DNA from: an uncultured Pelagibacteraceae bacterium
GTDB taxonomy: Bacteria; Pseudomonadota; Alphaproteobacteria; Pelagibacterales; Pelagibacteraceae
Length of the DNA: 64,000 nt
NCBI GenBank assembly: GCA_902609855.1
Contig: CACLTL010000001.1
Location: 62,001 to 126,000 of the forward strand
Reading direction: 5' to 3'
The notes under the pieces were generated by a model, which saw only the letters and a program-made list of their open reading frames with translations, made no database searches and was not told the origin of the DNA. Position numbers and translations under genes: made by a program. This document shows, one piece after another, positions 9,442 to 17,962 of this stretch. The stretch's first letter is position 1, and every line of letters begins with the position of its first letter.

Positions 9442-11925
9442 TTAATTACGGTTACCCACTTCTTCACCAAATGGTTTGTAAGTAAGTATTAATCTTGGCA
9501 ATAAAGTCAAAACAGAAATCATTGCTAATAACATTGCTATTCCTGTAAAAACACCAAAGTAGATTGTAGGAATAAAGTTAGATAAAACTAAAATTGAAAA
9601 ACCAAAAACAATTGTAATAGATGTATTTAAAATAGCTATGCCAACAGTGCTGTGACATCTATCTAAAGTTTCATTATAATTATTAATTTTTTTGAATTCT
9701 TCTCTAAACCTGTAAATATAATGAATGCTATTATCAACAGCTATACCAATCGTGATAGCTGCGATAGTTATAGTCATCATATCTAAAGGAATCCCAAGCA
9801 TACCAATTATACCGAGAATAAAAAAAGCAGCTAAAAAGTTCGGTACAATACCTATTAAAGAAAGGGTAGTATTTCTGAATAAAATAAAAAACATTATAAA
9901 AATTCCCAAAATCACTATTCCTAAAGTAAGAATTTGAGATTTAAATAAACTTTGTAATAAGTTATTAAACAAAATTAGAACACCTGCTAACTTATATTCA
10001 TCTTTATTTAAACCTATCTTAGAATTTAATTCAGAATTAATTTTATTTATTAAATCGTTTCTTCTCAAATCTTTTAGAGAATCTTTAATTCTTACACTTA
10101 TTCTTGCTTCATCCTTTTCAACTGATATGTAGGGTGAAACAATCTCTTTTTTTATAGCTTCTGGTATTTTACTATATAAAACTGCAATTTCTAAACTTTG
10201 TAATTCTTTGTTGTTAAGATCTTCAGCTACTCTTAAAATAGATCCAAAAGATAGAACTTTTCCAATTTCTGGTAAGGAGTCTAAATAGTCATGAACTTTT
10301 ATAATCTTATCCATTTTGTCTCTAGTAAACCAGTATTTAGACTTATCCTCTTCACCTAAATTATCTTCTTCTTCCCACTCATCAAATTCATCGTTCTCGT
10401 CTTTAATTATTTTTTCATTAGTGGGAAATTTTAAGATAATGTTTAACGGAGTGGTTCCACCTAAATCTTCATCGATTTTTTTCATTCCTTTATAAATTTC
10501 AGTTTCTTTATCAAAATAATTTATAAAACTATTTTCAACCTCAAGCTTAATTATCCCAATAATGCTAAATATAATAATTAAAAATGTAGAGCCAAAAATT
10601 ATTACTTTATTATTTTTAGCAAAGGAGCTTAAAGCTGAAGTGATTAAAGATTTTTCAGTATCTTTTACACCAACTTCATTTTCTGAGGAAAGAAGACTTA
10701 TTAAAGATGGTAACAATAAAAATGTGACTAGTAATGATATAATTAAACCTAATGTCATCATCCAACCAAAATCTATTATTGGTTTAATCCCACTAAATAC
10801 GAGAGATAAAAATGCACAAATAGTTGTGAGAACTGTGTACAGTATAGGCAACATCATCTTCTTACTAGCTTCGAAAATAGCTTCACTTTTTGAAAAATGA
10901 GGAAATTCTTTTTTTAATTGTAAGAACCTCACTGTTAAATGAATGTTCATTGCCATATTCAAAATAAGCATTAAAGCAATGAAGTTCGATGAAATCACTG
11001 TAACCTTCCATCCAATCAATCCTAATAAACCGATCATTATTATTACCGAGGTAGAGCATCCTAGTAAAGGCATTACTACCCACTTCAAATTTCTAAATAT
11101 AAACCACAAAGTTGAAACAATAAAAATAAATACTCCTATACCAAACACCAATATATCACTTTTTATATAACTCATCATATCATCAGCAATCATAGGAATG
11201 CCTCCTAAATGAATTTTTGCATTTTCCCCGTATTTACTAATCACATCTCTTATTTCAGTAATATTTTGATGATTTCTAAGATTGTAAAGATTTTTATAAT
11301 CTTCGTACTCTTTTATAAAAATTTTAAAGTTTTCTTTTTCCTCTTTTGATAAACCAATTTCAATTGATTGATCAAAATATTTGTCTTTAATCTTTATATA
11401 TTCTGCCAATCTTTCATCTTTTTTTAAATAAACTACTATTCCTGAGGTTTTACCATCTTCACTAATCACATAATCTTTATAAATTGGACTATTTACAATC
11501 TCTTCAAAACCTCTTTTTCTATCAATCTCTGGATAAGCTAAAGTTTTATAATTTTTAAGCCTATCCATCAAATTCTCGTCTGTGCTTTTTAAAAGAGGGA
11601 CATCAATGACTGTAATTACACTATCTACCCAAGTTAACTTTTCAATTTTTGATTTAAGTAGTTGAAGGTTTAGAATTGTTTCTTTTTCTGTAAAACTCGA
11701 AATTGGAGTATATGTTAAAACTAAAAAATCTTTAGAACCGTAAGTTTGATTTACTTCTCTCAAATATTTAAGATCAGGGTCGCCCTCAAGTAGTAGAGCA
11801 TCAGAAGATGCATCTAAATTGAAGTGCCTAGATTGATAAAAGGAGAATATTATTAAAATTATAAGAAAAAGAAGTGTAATTTTTGAAAAATCTGTAACTA
11901 TTTTTTTATAAATGCTAGCAAACAT
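9442..11925 (-). CDS. RND superfamily / MMPL-type membrane transporter
   Basis: The protein has 827 residues and an internally duplicated RND layout. Each half has one N-terminal helix, a large periplasmic loop and a cluster of about five helices (roughly 250-420 and 660-815). The helix pattern FNNLL-SLFKSQILTLGIVILGIF and the GIAVDNSIHYIYRF segment are typical of MMPL/SSD-like exporters, which move lipids or hydrophobic compounds using the proton gradient. There are no adaptor or outer-membrane channel genes nearby, which favours a lipid-type RND over a tripartite drug pump. A very acidic run (DENDEFDEWEEEDNLGEED, about residues 505-525) interrupts the second periplasmic loop. Substrate unknown. 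Confidence 0.82.
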   Translation of the reverse strand: MFASIYKKIVTDFSKITLLFLIILIIFSFYQSRHFNLDASSDALLLEGDPDLKYLREVNQTYGSKDFLVLTYTPISSFTEKETILNLQLLKSKIEKLTWVDSVITVIDVPLLKSTDENLMDRLKNYKTLAYPEIDRKRGFEEIVNSPIYKDYVISEDGKTSGIVVYLKKDERLAEYIKIKDKYFDQSIEIGLSKEEKENFKIFIKEYEDYKNLYNLRNHQNITEIRDVISKYGENAKIHLGGIPMIADDMMSYIKSDILVFGIGVFIFIVSTLWFIFRNLKWVVMPLLGCSTSVIIMIGLLGLIGWKVTVISSNFIALMLILNMAMNIHLTVRFLQLKKEFPHFSKSEAIFEASKKMMLPILYTVLTTICAFLSLVFSGIKPIIDFGWMMTLGLIISLLVTFLLLPSLISLLSSENEVGVKDTEKSLITSALSSFAKNNKVIIFGSTFLIIIFSIIGIIKLEVENSFINYFDKETEIYKGMKKIDEDLGGTTPLNIILKFPTNEKIIKDENDEFDEWEEEDNLGEEDKSKYWFTRDKMDKIIKVHDYLDSLPEIGKVLSFGSILRVAEDLNNKELQSLEIAVLYSKIPEAIKKEIVSPYISVEKDEARISVRIKDSLKDLRRNDLINKINSELNSKIGLNKDEYKLAGVLILFNNLLQSLFKSQILTLGIVILGIFIMFFILFRNTTLSLIGIVPNFLAAFFILGIIGMLGIPLDMMTITIAAITIGIAVDNSIHYIYRFREEFKKINNYNETLDRCHSTVGIAILNTSITIVFGFSILVLSNFIPTIYFGVFTGIAMLLAMISVLTLLPRLILTYKPFGEEVGNRN

Positions 11926-11978
11926 GAGAACAATTCAGATATATCTTAATTTTTTTATAACTAAAGAAAAAATTGACC

Positions 11979-13406
11979 TTAATTTCTAGTTAAATCTTTG
12001 AATTTTGTGTAAATTCCCTCAAACTCTACTTTTACGGTACCAGTAGGTCCATGTCTTTGTTTACCCAAAATTATATCGGCTAAACCATTAACATCATTCA
12101 TTTTTGACTGCCATTCTGCATGCTCTATTGATCCTAGTTTAGGCTGTTTTCGTTCTAGATAATATGCTTCTCTATAAACAAACATTACAACGTCAGCATC
12201 TTGCTCAATGGATCCAGACTCCCGAAGATCAGCCAATTGAGGTTGCTTATCATCTCTTTGCTCCACTGCTCTGGATAATTGAGATAATGCTAAAACCGGG
12301 ACAGATAACTCTTTTGCTAAAGCTTTTAAACCTTGAGTAATTTCAGAAATTTCTTGAACTCTTCCCTCATTTTTATTTAAGCTTGATCTCATTAATTGTA
12401 TATAATCTACTACTATTAAATTTAATCCAAATAATCTTTTTATTCTTCTTGCTCTATTGCTTAATGTTGCAATGGTAATTGCAGGTGTTTCATCAATATA
12501 AAGTGGTAGATTATAAATATTTCTTGAAGTTTCTATGTATCTATTTATTTCTTCCTCAGTAACTTTTCCTCTTCGAACATCATCAGATTTTATTCTAGCT
12601 TGCTCAGATAATATTCTTGTAGAAAGTTGCTCTGACGACATTTCTAAAGAAAAAAAAGCTACCGATGATTTTTCTTGCCTTTGTAAAATATGATTAGCTG
12701 CATTATAAGCAATATTTGTAGCCAAAGCTGTTTTACCCATGGATGGTCTACCAGCAAGAATTACCAAATCTGATTTATGTAAACCACCTAATTTTTCATC
12801 TAAGTCTGTAAGACCAGTTGGTACCCCTACAATTCCTTGGTCACTTTTCATAGCTAAAGTTGCCATTTCAATAGTTTGGTCTAAGGCTTGATTAAACTTT
12901 AAAAATGATTGTGAAAAACTTCCTCTCTCTGCTAAATCAAAAAGCGATTTCTCTGTATTCTCAATAATATTTTCTGCATTTTGTTCCTCAGAGTTTGCAT
13001 TTAAAGTATCAGACGATAATTTGTCTGAAATTTGAACTAGCTCTCTTCTAAGATACATTTCATGAATAATTTTTGCGTAATCAACGGCTTGTTTAACTGA
13101 GCCAGAAAATCTTGTAAGTTTTACTAAGTATTCTGTTCCACCAACATCATTCAACATGTTGTCTTTCTCAAAAAAATTTTTCAATGTGATGGGATTAGCT
13201 ATCATTCCTTTATTGTTGAGGTTTTCAATAACTTCATAAATTTTTACATGCGCAGGATCATAGAATATATTTGAGGAAACTGAGGAAGATACTTCATCTA
13301 TAATGTCATTATTAACTAATATAGAACCTAATAGTGCCTGTTCAGCTTCTAGATTTGAAGGTTGTTTATTTTCTTGTATATTTTGAAAATTTTTAATTTC
13401 TTCCAC
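11979..13406 (-). CDS. dnaB: Replicative DNA helicase
   Basis: DnaB is the hexameric 5'-3' helicase that unwinds DNA ahead of the replication fork. The N-terminal DnaB domain begins at QPSNLEAEQALLGSIL. The RecA-like domain has Walker A GRPSMGKT at 219-226, the Walker B/H2 region LIVVDYIQLM and the arginine-finger region near LGKQRHGPTGTV. Length is 475 residues, normal, with no intein. It lies downstream of rplI in the usual rpsF-rpsR-rplI-dnaB order, after a 74-bp gap that may hold its own promoter. Confidence 0.97.
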   Translation of the reverse strand: MEEIKNFQNIQENKQPSNLEAEQALLGSILVNNDIIDEVSSSVSSNIFYDPAHVKIYEVIENLNNKGMIANPITLKNFFEKDNMLNDVGGTEYLVKLTRFSGSVKQAVDYAKIIHEMYLRRELVQISDKLSSDTLNANSEEQNAENIIENTEKSLFDLAERGSFSQSFLKFNQALDQTIEMATLAMKSDQGIVGVPTGLTDLDEKLGGLHKSDLVILAGRPSMGKTALATNIAYNAANHILQRQEKSSVAFFSLEMSSEQLSTRILSEQARIKSDDVRRGKVTEEEINRYIETSRNIYNLPLYIDETPAITIATLSNRARRIKRLFGLNLIVVDYIQLMRSSLNKNEGRVQEISEITQGLKALAKELSVPVLALSQLSRAVEQRDDKQPQLADLRESGSIEQDADVVMFVYREAYYLERKQPKLGSIEHAEWQSKMNDVNGLADIILGKQRHGPTGTVKVEFEGIYTKFKDLTRN

Positions 13407-13470
13407 AATTAGATTATAAAAATATGAGTTTTACCTTAAAGCAAAAAGTTACACACTTTTTTTTAATGTC

Positions 13471-13479
13471 TGTGGAAAA
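13471..13479 (-). promoter_or_regulatory. Possible single DnaA box upstream of dnaB
   Basis: The minus strand reads TTTTCCACA, which fits the relaxed DnaA-box consensus TTWTNCACA. It lies 64 bp upstream of the dnaB start, in the rplI-dnaB gap. A single 9-mer with degenerate positions can arise by chance in AT-rich DNA, so this is weak evidence. Confidence 0.25.
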
Positions 13480-13480
13480 G

Positions 13481-13936
13481 TTATTTCGACTCTATTTTGT
13501 CTACTTTAATAGAGATTTGAGCTCTTACTTCAGAGTGAAAATTGATTTCTGCTTTAAATAATCCTATTTTATTAAGATCATTCTTTAAAATAATTTGTGA
13601 AGGACTTACATCAGCATTAGATTTCTCTTTTATCAAGTTTGTGACCTCTTTTGGTTTTATGGAGCCGTATAAATCTCCATTTTCTTTGCACTCTCTATTA
13701 AATATAAAGGTTTTGTTATTAACTAGTTTTGCTATTTCTTTAAATTTGTTTTTAATTTCATTATTTTTTTTATTTAACTCATCTTTTTTCTTGTTGACCA
13801 ATTCCTGATTTTCTTTATTGAACCTTAATGCTTTGCCTTTTTTTAAAAGAAAATTTCTTCCATAACCATTTTTAACGGAAACTTTGTCTCCAATATTTCC
13901 TAAATTAATTATATTTTCCAATAAAATTATATCCAT
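13481..13936 (-). CDS. rplI: 50S ribosomal protein L9
   Basis: L9 binds 23S rRNA at the base of the L1 stalk and helps keep the reading frame. The N-terminal domain shows the family signature LLENI-NLG-IGDKVSVKNGYGRNFLLKKGKA; a long connecting helix rich in K/E/N follows (residues 45-75), then the C-terminal domain with IKPKEVTNLI. Length is 151 residues, typical. It sits one base downstream of rpsR. Confidence 0.96.
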   Translation of the reverse strand: MDIILLENIINLGNIGDKVSVKNGYGRNFLLKKGKALRFNKENQELVNKKKDELNKKNNEIKNKFKEIAKLVNNKTFIFNRECKENGDLYGSIKPKEVTNLIKEKSNADVSPSQIILKNDLNKIGLFKAEINFHSEVRAQISIKVDKIESK

Positions 13937-14209
13937 TTAAAGTAATCCTAAAGTTTTAGCTTTTTTGATTTCTTTTGTTAATTTTTTTTGTTTACCGAAA
14001 GATACAGACGTAATTTTAGATGAAATAATTTTCCCATTTTCTGAGACATATTTTTTTAATAAACTGATATTTTTATAATCGATTAAAGGTGCATTTTTAG
14101 TAGAAAGGGGACAACTTCTAGAAAATTTCCCATCATTTTTTTGAAACAAACTTAGTTTACTCAATGAATTAGATCCTTTTTTCTTAAACTTGTTATTTTT
14201 TCTTTTCAT
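13937..14209 (-). CDS. rpsR: 30S ribosomal protein S18
   Basis: S18 binds the platform of the 30S subunit together with S6. The core IDYKNISLLKKYVSENGKI and the basic C-terminal half with KQKKLTKEIKKAKTLGLL match the family. At 90 residues it has a somewhat longer lysine-rich N-terminal extension than E. coli S18 (75 residues), as in other alphaproteobacteria. It is separated by 2 bp from rpsF upstream and directly abuts rplI downstream. Confidence 0.95.
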   Translation of the reverse strand: MKRKNNKFKKKGSNSLSKLSLFQKNDGKFSRSCPLSTKNAPLIDYKNISLLKKYVSENGKIISSKITSVSFGKQKKLTKEIKKAKTLGLL

Positions 14210-14211
14210 AA

Positions 14212-14535
14212 CTATTTATCCTTTTTAAAAAACTCACTTTTTGTATCTAATTTTCTGTATTTAACAGTTAAATTTCTAATTATTGACCCATCAATTTTTA
14301 CTTTTTTTTCTATTTCATTAAGAGTTTTCTTACTTCCTTCAAATTTAAAATGAATAAAAAAACCTTTCTTGTAATTCTTAATTTTATAAGCAAGATTTAA
14401 AAGACCCCACTGCTCAATTTTTACAACTTTTCCCGAGGAATTATTTATAATTTCACTATATTTATCTTTTAAAGAAGTTAAATCTTTTTCAGCTAAATCT
14501 TGTTTAACAACAATTGTATTCTCGTAATACGCCAT
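14212..14535 (-). CDS. rpsF: 30S ribosomal protein S6
   Basis: S6 forms a heterodimer with S18 on the 30S platform. The ferredoxin-like fold can be followed from YYENTIVVKQDL through VVKIEQWGLLNLAYKIKNYKKGFF (the conserved W-G-x-x-x-L-A-Y motif) to a short basic tail. Length is 107 residues. It is the first gene of the rpsF-rpsR-rplI(-dnaB) operon; its promoter must lie in the 104 bp shared with the divergent fabD gene. Confidence 0.95.
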   Translation of the reverse strand: MAYYENTIVVKQDLAEKDLTSLKDKYSEIINNSSGKVVKIEQWGLLNLAYKIKNYKKGFFIHFKFEGSKKTLNEIEKKVKIDGSIIRNLTVKYRKLDTKSEFFKKDK

Positions 14536-14639
14536 AAAGTAATATGTTAATTAAGTATTATTAATTATTTATAAAAATTGGTTTATACTATAATGATTAT
14601 TTATAGCAATACTAATAATTGTTAAATAAACTGACAAAA
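14536..14639. promoter_or_regulatory. Divergent promoter region between rpsF and fabD
   Basis: This spacer of 104 bp is almost pure A/T. A consensus -10 hexamer TATAAT lies at 14589-14594 on the plus strand, 45 bp upstream of the fabD ATG. On the minus strand a TTGCTA/TATAAA pair with about 16 bp spacing could serve rpsF. These are visual matches in AT-rich DNA and are not confirmed. Confidence 0.4.
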
Positions 14640-15581
14640 ATGAGCGCTTTATTATTTCCAGGTCAAGGTTCACAAGTAGTAGGGATGGGTTTGGAACTTT
14701 ACAATAATTTTGAAATTGTAAAAAAAATATTTAACCAAGCAGATGAAAAATTAAATTACTCAATCTCCAAGTTAATTCTCGAAGGACCAGAAGATGAATT
14801 ACAACTCACCAAAAATACGCAGCCAGCAATTTTAACTGTTAGCTATTCAATTTTTAAAGTTTTAAAGGAGGAGTTTGGATTTGATTTAGCAGAGTTTAAA
14901 TTTGTGGCAGGACACTCTTTAGGGGAATACAGTGCTTTAGTTTGTGCTAACTCCTTAAAATTCAATGATGCATTGTATTTGCTTCATGAAAGAGGCAAAG
15001 CCATGCAAGAAGCAGTTCCTATAGGAAAGGGCAGCATGATAGCAGTATTAGGAACTGAAACTGATGAATTAATAAGTTTGTTAAAATTTGCGAACAATGA
15101 AAAAGGTACTTGCGAAATAGCAAATGATAACGCTATTGGACAGATTATCGTAAGTGGAAATAAAGAGAATGTCGATCTATTGCAAAAAACATTAAAAGAA
15201 AAAAAAATTAAATCAATACCGCTAAAAGTTAGTGCACCTTTTCATTGTTCGCTTATGAAGCCCGCAGCTAAAGTCATGGAAGAAAAAATTAATAAAACTG
15301 ATTTTAATAACCCTTTGCTAAATATTGTAAACAATGTGACTGCGAATCCAGAGGTTAATTCAGATAAAATTAAAAAATTGTTAATTGAACAAATATTTTC
15401 AACGGTTAAATGGAGGGAAAGTATTATTTATATGTCAAAATCTGGTGTGAAAAATTTTGTAGAAATTGGCCCAGGTAAAGCATTAACAGGTATGGTAAAA
15501 AGAACAATTAAGGAAGCTAATTGCTTTTCAATTAATAGTATTACTGATATTAAAAACTACACAAATGAATTTAAAAGATAA
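14640..15581 (+). CDS. fabD: Malonyl-CoA:ACP transacylase
   Basis: FabD loads malonyl groups from CoA onto acyl carrier protein for fatty-acid elongation. The GHSLGEYSAL motif contains the catalytic S93; the oxyanion Gln is in the N-terminal FPGQGSQ, and the catalytic His lies in APFHCSLM. I chose the ATG at 14640 rather than a TTG seven codons earlier, because family members begin just before LFPGQGSQ. This gives 313 residues. The end overlaps fabG by 17 bp. Confidence 0.96.
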   Translation: MSALLFPGQGSQVVGMGLELYNNFEIVKKIFNQADEKLNYSISKLILEGPEDELQLTKNTQPAILTVSYSIFKVLKEEFGFDLAEFKFVAGHSLGEYSALVCANSLKFNDALYLLHERGKAMQEAVPIGKGSMIAVLGTETDELISLLKFANNEKGTCEIANDNAIGQIIVSGNKENVDLLQKTLKEKKIKSIPLKVSAPFHCSLMKPAAKVMEEKINKTDFNNPLLNIVNNVTANPEVNSDKIKKLLIEQIFSTVKWRESIIYMSKSGVKNFVEIGPGKALTGMVKRTIKEANCFSINSITDIKNYTNEFKR

Positions 15582-16296
15582 AAAAGTTTTAATTACTGGT
15601 GCCACTGGAGGGATAGGAAATTCGCTGATAGAGAAATTCATTAATTTGGGGGCAATTATTGTTGCAACAGGTACTAATGAAGAAAAGCTTGATAATTTAA
15701 AAAAAAAACACCCAAAAATAATTACAGAAAAATTTAAATTAGATAAACATAATGAAATAGAGGATTTTATAAATAGAGTTCATCAAAATTTGAACGGGCT
15801 TGATGTTTTAATAAATAATGCTGGAATTACATTAGACAATATTTCATTAAGACTTACAGAGGAAAATTGGAAAAAAGTACTAGATTTAAATTTAACATCA
15901 TCATTTTTGATGTGTAAGTATTCAATAAAAAAAATGTTAAAAAATAAATATGGAAAGATAATAAATATCACTTCAATTGTTGGTCATACTGGAAACATAG
16001 GTCAAGCTAATTATGCTGCATCTAAAGCTGGGATTATAGCTTTTTCAAAAAGTCTCGCCTTAGAGTATGCAAAAAAAAATATAAATATTAACTGTGTTTC
16101 ACCAGGATTTATTAAGACCGAAATGACGGACCAAATAAGTGATGAATTTAAAAAAATACTATTAGATAAAATTCCGTCTGGAGGGCTAGGAACTGGCGAA
16201 GATGTTTCAAACTGTGTGGCTTTTCTAGCATCAGATATGTCTAAGTATATTCATGGAGAAACGATACATGTTAATGGTGGAATGTATATGGCTTGA
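15565..16296 (+). CDS. fabG: 3-oxoacyl-ACP reductase
   Basis: FabG reduces 3-oxoacyl-ACP to 3-hydroxyacyl-ACP with NADPH. It is a classical short-chain dehydrogenase: cofactor loop TGATGGIGNS at residues 11-20, NNAG at about 84-87, and catalytic S137, Y150 and K154 (YAASK). Length is 243 residues, as expected. It starts inside the fabD end, and acpP follows 54 bp downstream, so the fabD-fabG-acpP module is intact. Confidence 0.96.
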   Translation: MNLKDKKVLITGATGGIGNSLIEKFINLGAIIVATGTNEEKLDNLKKKHPKIITEKFKLDKHNEIEDFINRVHQNLNGLDVLINNAGITLDNISLRLTEENWKKVLDLNLTSSFLMCKYSIKKMLKNKYGKIINITSIVGHTGNIGQANYAASKAGIIAFSKSLALEYAKKNININCVSPGFIKTEMTDQISDEFKKILLDKIPSGGLGTGEDVSNCVAFLASDMSKYIHGETIHVNGGMYMA

Positions 16297-16350
16297 CAAT
16301 TCTAATTAATAATCTAATAAGAAATTAAATAAATTATAAGAAAGGATCCC

Positions 16351-16590
16351 ATGTCAGACGATATAAAAGGAAAGATAAAAAAAATTGTTGCAGATCATTT
16401 AGGAATAGAGGAAGAGAAGGTTACAGAAGAAGCTAGTTTTATTGATGACCTTGGAGCGGACAGTTTAGATACTGTTGAACTTGTTATGGCGTTCGAAGAA
16501 GAGTTCGGTTCCGAGATATCTGATAGTGAAGCTGAAAAGATATTAACAGTAGGAGATGCAATTAAATTTATAGAGAGCAAAAGTAATTAA
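16351..16590 (+). CDS. acpP: Acyl carrier protein
   Basis: This is the small acidic carrier that holds growing fatty acyl chains on phosphopantetheine. The attachment serine is S38 in [19 protein letters not shown]. Length is 79 residues. A purine-rich Shine-Dalgarno-like stretch (AGAAAGGA) precedes the ATG, one of the few clear ones in this window, fitting a highly expressed protein. The usual downstream neighbour fabF is absent; gmk follows after 17 bp. Confidence 0.97.
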   Translation: MSDDIKGKIKKIVADHLGIEEEKVTEEASFIDDLGADSLDTVELVMAFEEEFGSEISDSEAEKILTVGDAIKFIESKSN

Positions 16591-16607
16591 TTTTTTTTAA
16601 AGCTTGG

Positions 16608-17198
16608 ATGGTCAAAGCTGCTAAAAATATAATGGTAATTTTATCCTCGCCATCTGGGGTAGGAAAAACCACGATTACGAAAAAAATTCAGCAAAAGTAC
16701 ACTTCATTTAAAATTTCTGTTTCCCACACAACGAGATCTGCTAGATCTAATGAAATTGAAGGTGTGGATTACCATTTTGTAAGTCGTGAAGAATTTGAAA
16801 AATTAATTAAGGAGAAAAAATTTTATGAATATGCAAAAATTTTCGATAATTATTATGGCACTTCAAAAAAAAATGTTGATGAAAACATTAAAGAAAACGA
16901 TATTATTTTTGATATAGATTGGCAAGGTACTAAGCAGTTAGCAGCTCATAAAAATTTAAATTTACTTAAAATTTATTTAATAACAGATAACAAAGAAGAA
17001 CTTAAAAAAAGATTAAAAAAAAGAAATCAAAACACCGAGGAAGAAATAAATATGAGGTTTAAGTCATTTGATGAAGACGTTAAACATTGGAATGATTATG
17101 ATTATATAATAATCAATAAAAACCTTGAAACATGCTTTAGACAAATAGAGGAAATTATTGAAAATAATAAAAAAGACTCACTTTATCCTTTTACATAA
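16608..17198 (+). CDS. gmk: Guanylate kinase
   Basis: Gmk phosphorylates GMP (or dGMP) to GDP with ATP. The P-loop SSPSGVGKTT spans residues 13-22, and the GMP-binding segment VSHTTRSAR and the lid region are present. Length is 196 residues; an internal ATG at codon 9 would give a shorter but still complete protein. The 3' end overlaps the convergent rsmA gene by 21 bp. It continues the guanine nucleotide theme of guaB/guaA but lies in a separate transcription unit. Confidence 0.95.
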   Translation: MVKAAKNIMVILSSPSGVGKTTITKKIQQKYTSFKISVSHTTRSARSNEIEGVDYHFVSREEFEKLIKEKKFYEYAKIFDNYYGTSKKNVDENIKENDIIFDIDWQGTKQLAAHKNLNLLKIYLITDNKEELKKRLKKRNQNTEEEINMRFKSFDEDVKHWNDYDYIIINKNLETCFRQIEEIIENNKKDSLYPFT

Positions 17199-17957
17199 TT
17201 TAGTAATTTTATAATAAATATCAGGTTTTAAGTCCGATGGTCTCGAATTAAGATTTAGTTGATCTAAAGAGTTAATTTGTTTTTTAGTAAGTAATTTCCT
17301 TATATTTTTATTAATCATTTTTCTCTTATTTGAAAAAAAAATATTTGTAATTTTCTCAAGTTTAATAATACTTTTACTGCTAATTGAATTTGATTTAGGC
17401 TTAAAGTGTATAACCATAGATGTAATTTTTGGCTTGGGTCTAAAACAATTTGGAGAAACAAAAAACTTTTTAATTACTTTTAATCTTGAGTCAGTCAAGA
17501 CAGATATTCTACCGTAATTCGAAGTTTGATATAATCCCATAATTTTTTCACCTAACTCTTTTTGAAACATAAATATTAAATCAAAAAAATTTGGGGGCCA
17601 CTTCTTAAATTTAATAATCTTTACAAGAATTTGTGATGAGATATTATATGGTAGGTTTCCAATAATAATTGACTCTTTTTTTAGCACTTTTTCTAAATCG
17701 AATTTTAAAATATCTTTATTATATATTTTTAAGCAGCTAATATTTAAATATTTTTTTTCAAGTTTTTTTACTAGTTCAAAATCTTTTTCAATAAGTAGAA
17801 TAGATTTAGGATTTTTTTTTAAAATTTCATCTGTGAGTTCACCATTACCTGGTCCAATTTCAACAATATTTCTATTCTCAATATTTGATAAATTTAAAAT
17901 TTTTTTTATTATGTTCTTATCAATTAAAAAATTTTGTCCTAAGGATTTTTTAGCCAA
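17178..17957 (-). CDS. rsmA: 16S rRNA (adenine1518-N6/adenine1519-N6)-dimethyltransferase
   Basis: RsmA (KsgA) dimethylates two adjacent adenines in helix 45 of 16S rRNA late in 30S assembly. The N-terminal KKSLGQNFL, the SAM-binding VEIGPGNGELT (about 32-42) and the catalytic NLPYNISS motif (N101-Y104 on) are all present. Length is 259 residues, normal. It is the last gene of the lptF-lptG-lptD-surA-pdxA-rsmA run, an order shared with many proteobacteria. Confidence 0.96.
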   Translation of the reverse strand: MAKKSLGQNFLIDKNIIKKILNLSNIENRNIVEIGPGNGELTDEILKKNPKSILLIEKDFELVKKLEKKYLNISCLKIYNKDILKFDLEKVLKKESIIIGNLPYNISSQILVKIIKFKKWPPNFFDLIFMFQKELGEKIMGLYQTSNYGRISVLTDSRLKVIKKFFVSPNCFRPKPKITSMVIHFKPKSNSISSKSIIKLEKITNIFFSNKRKMINKNIRKLLTKKQINSLDQLNLNSRPSDLKPDIYYKITKLCKRIK

Positions 17958-17962
17958 TTTAT

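Noticed and set aside
9725-11170. Open frames on the plus strand opposite the RND gene and similar long frames opposite guaA, purM, lon and others
   Set aside because: They have no family resemblance or ribosome-binding site and lie wholly inside well-supported genes; low GC content reduces neither their number nor their chance origin enough to matter.
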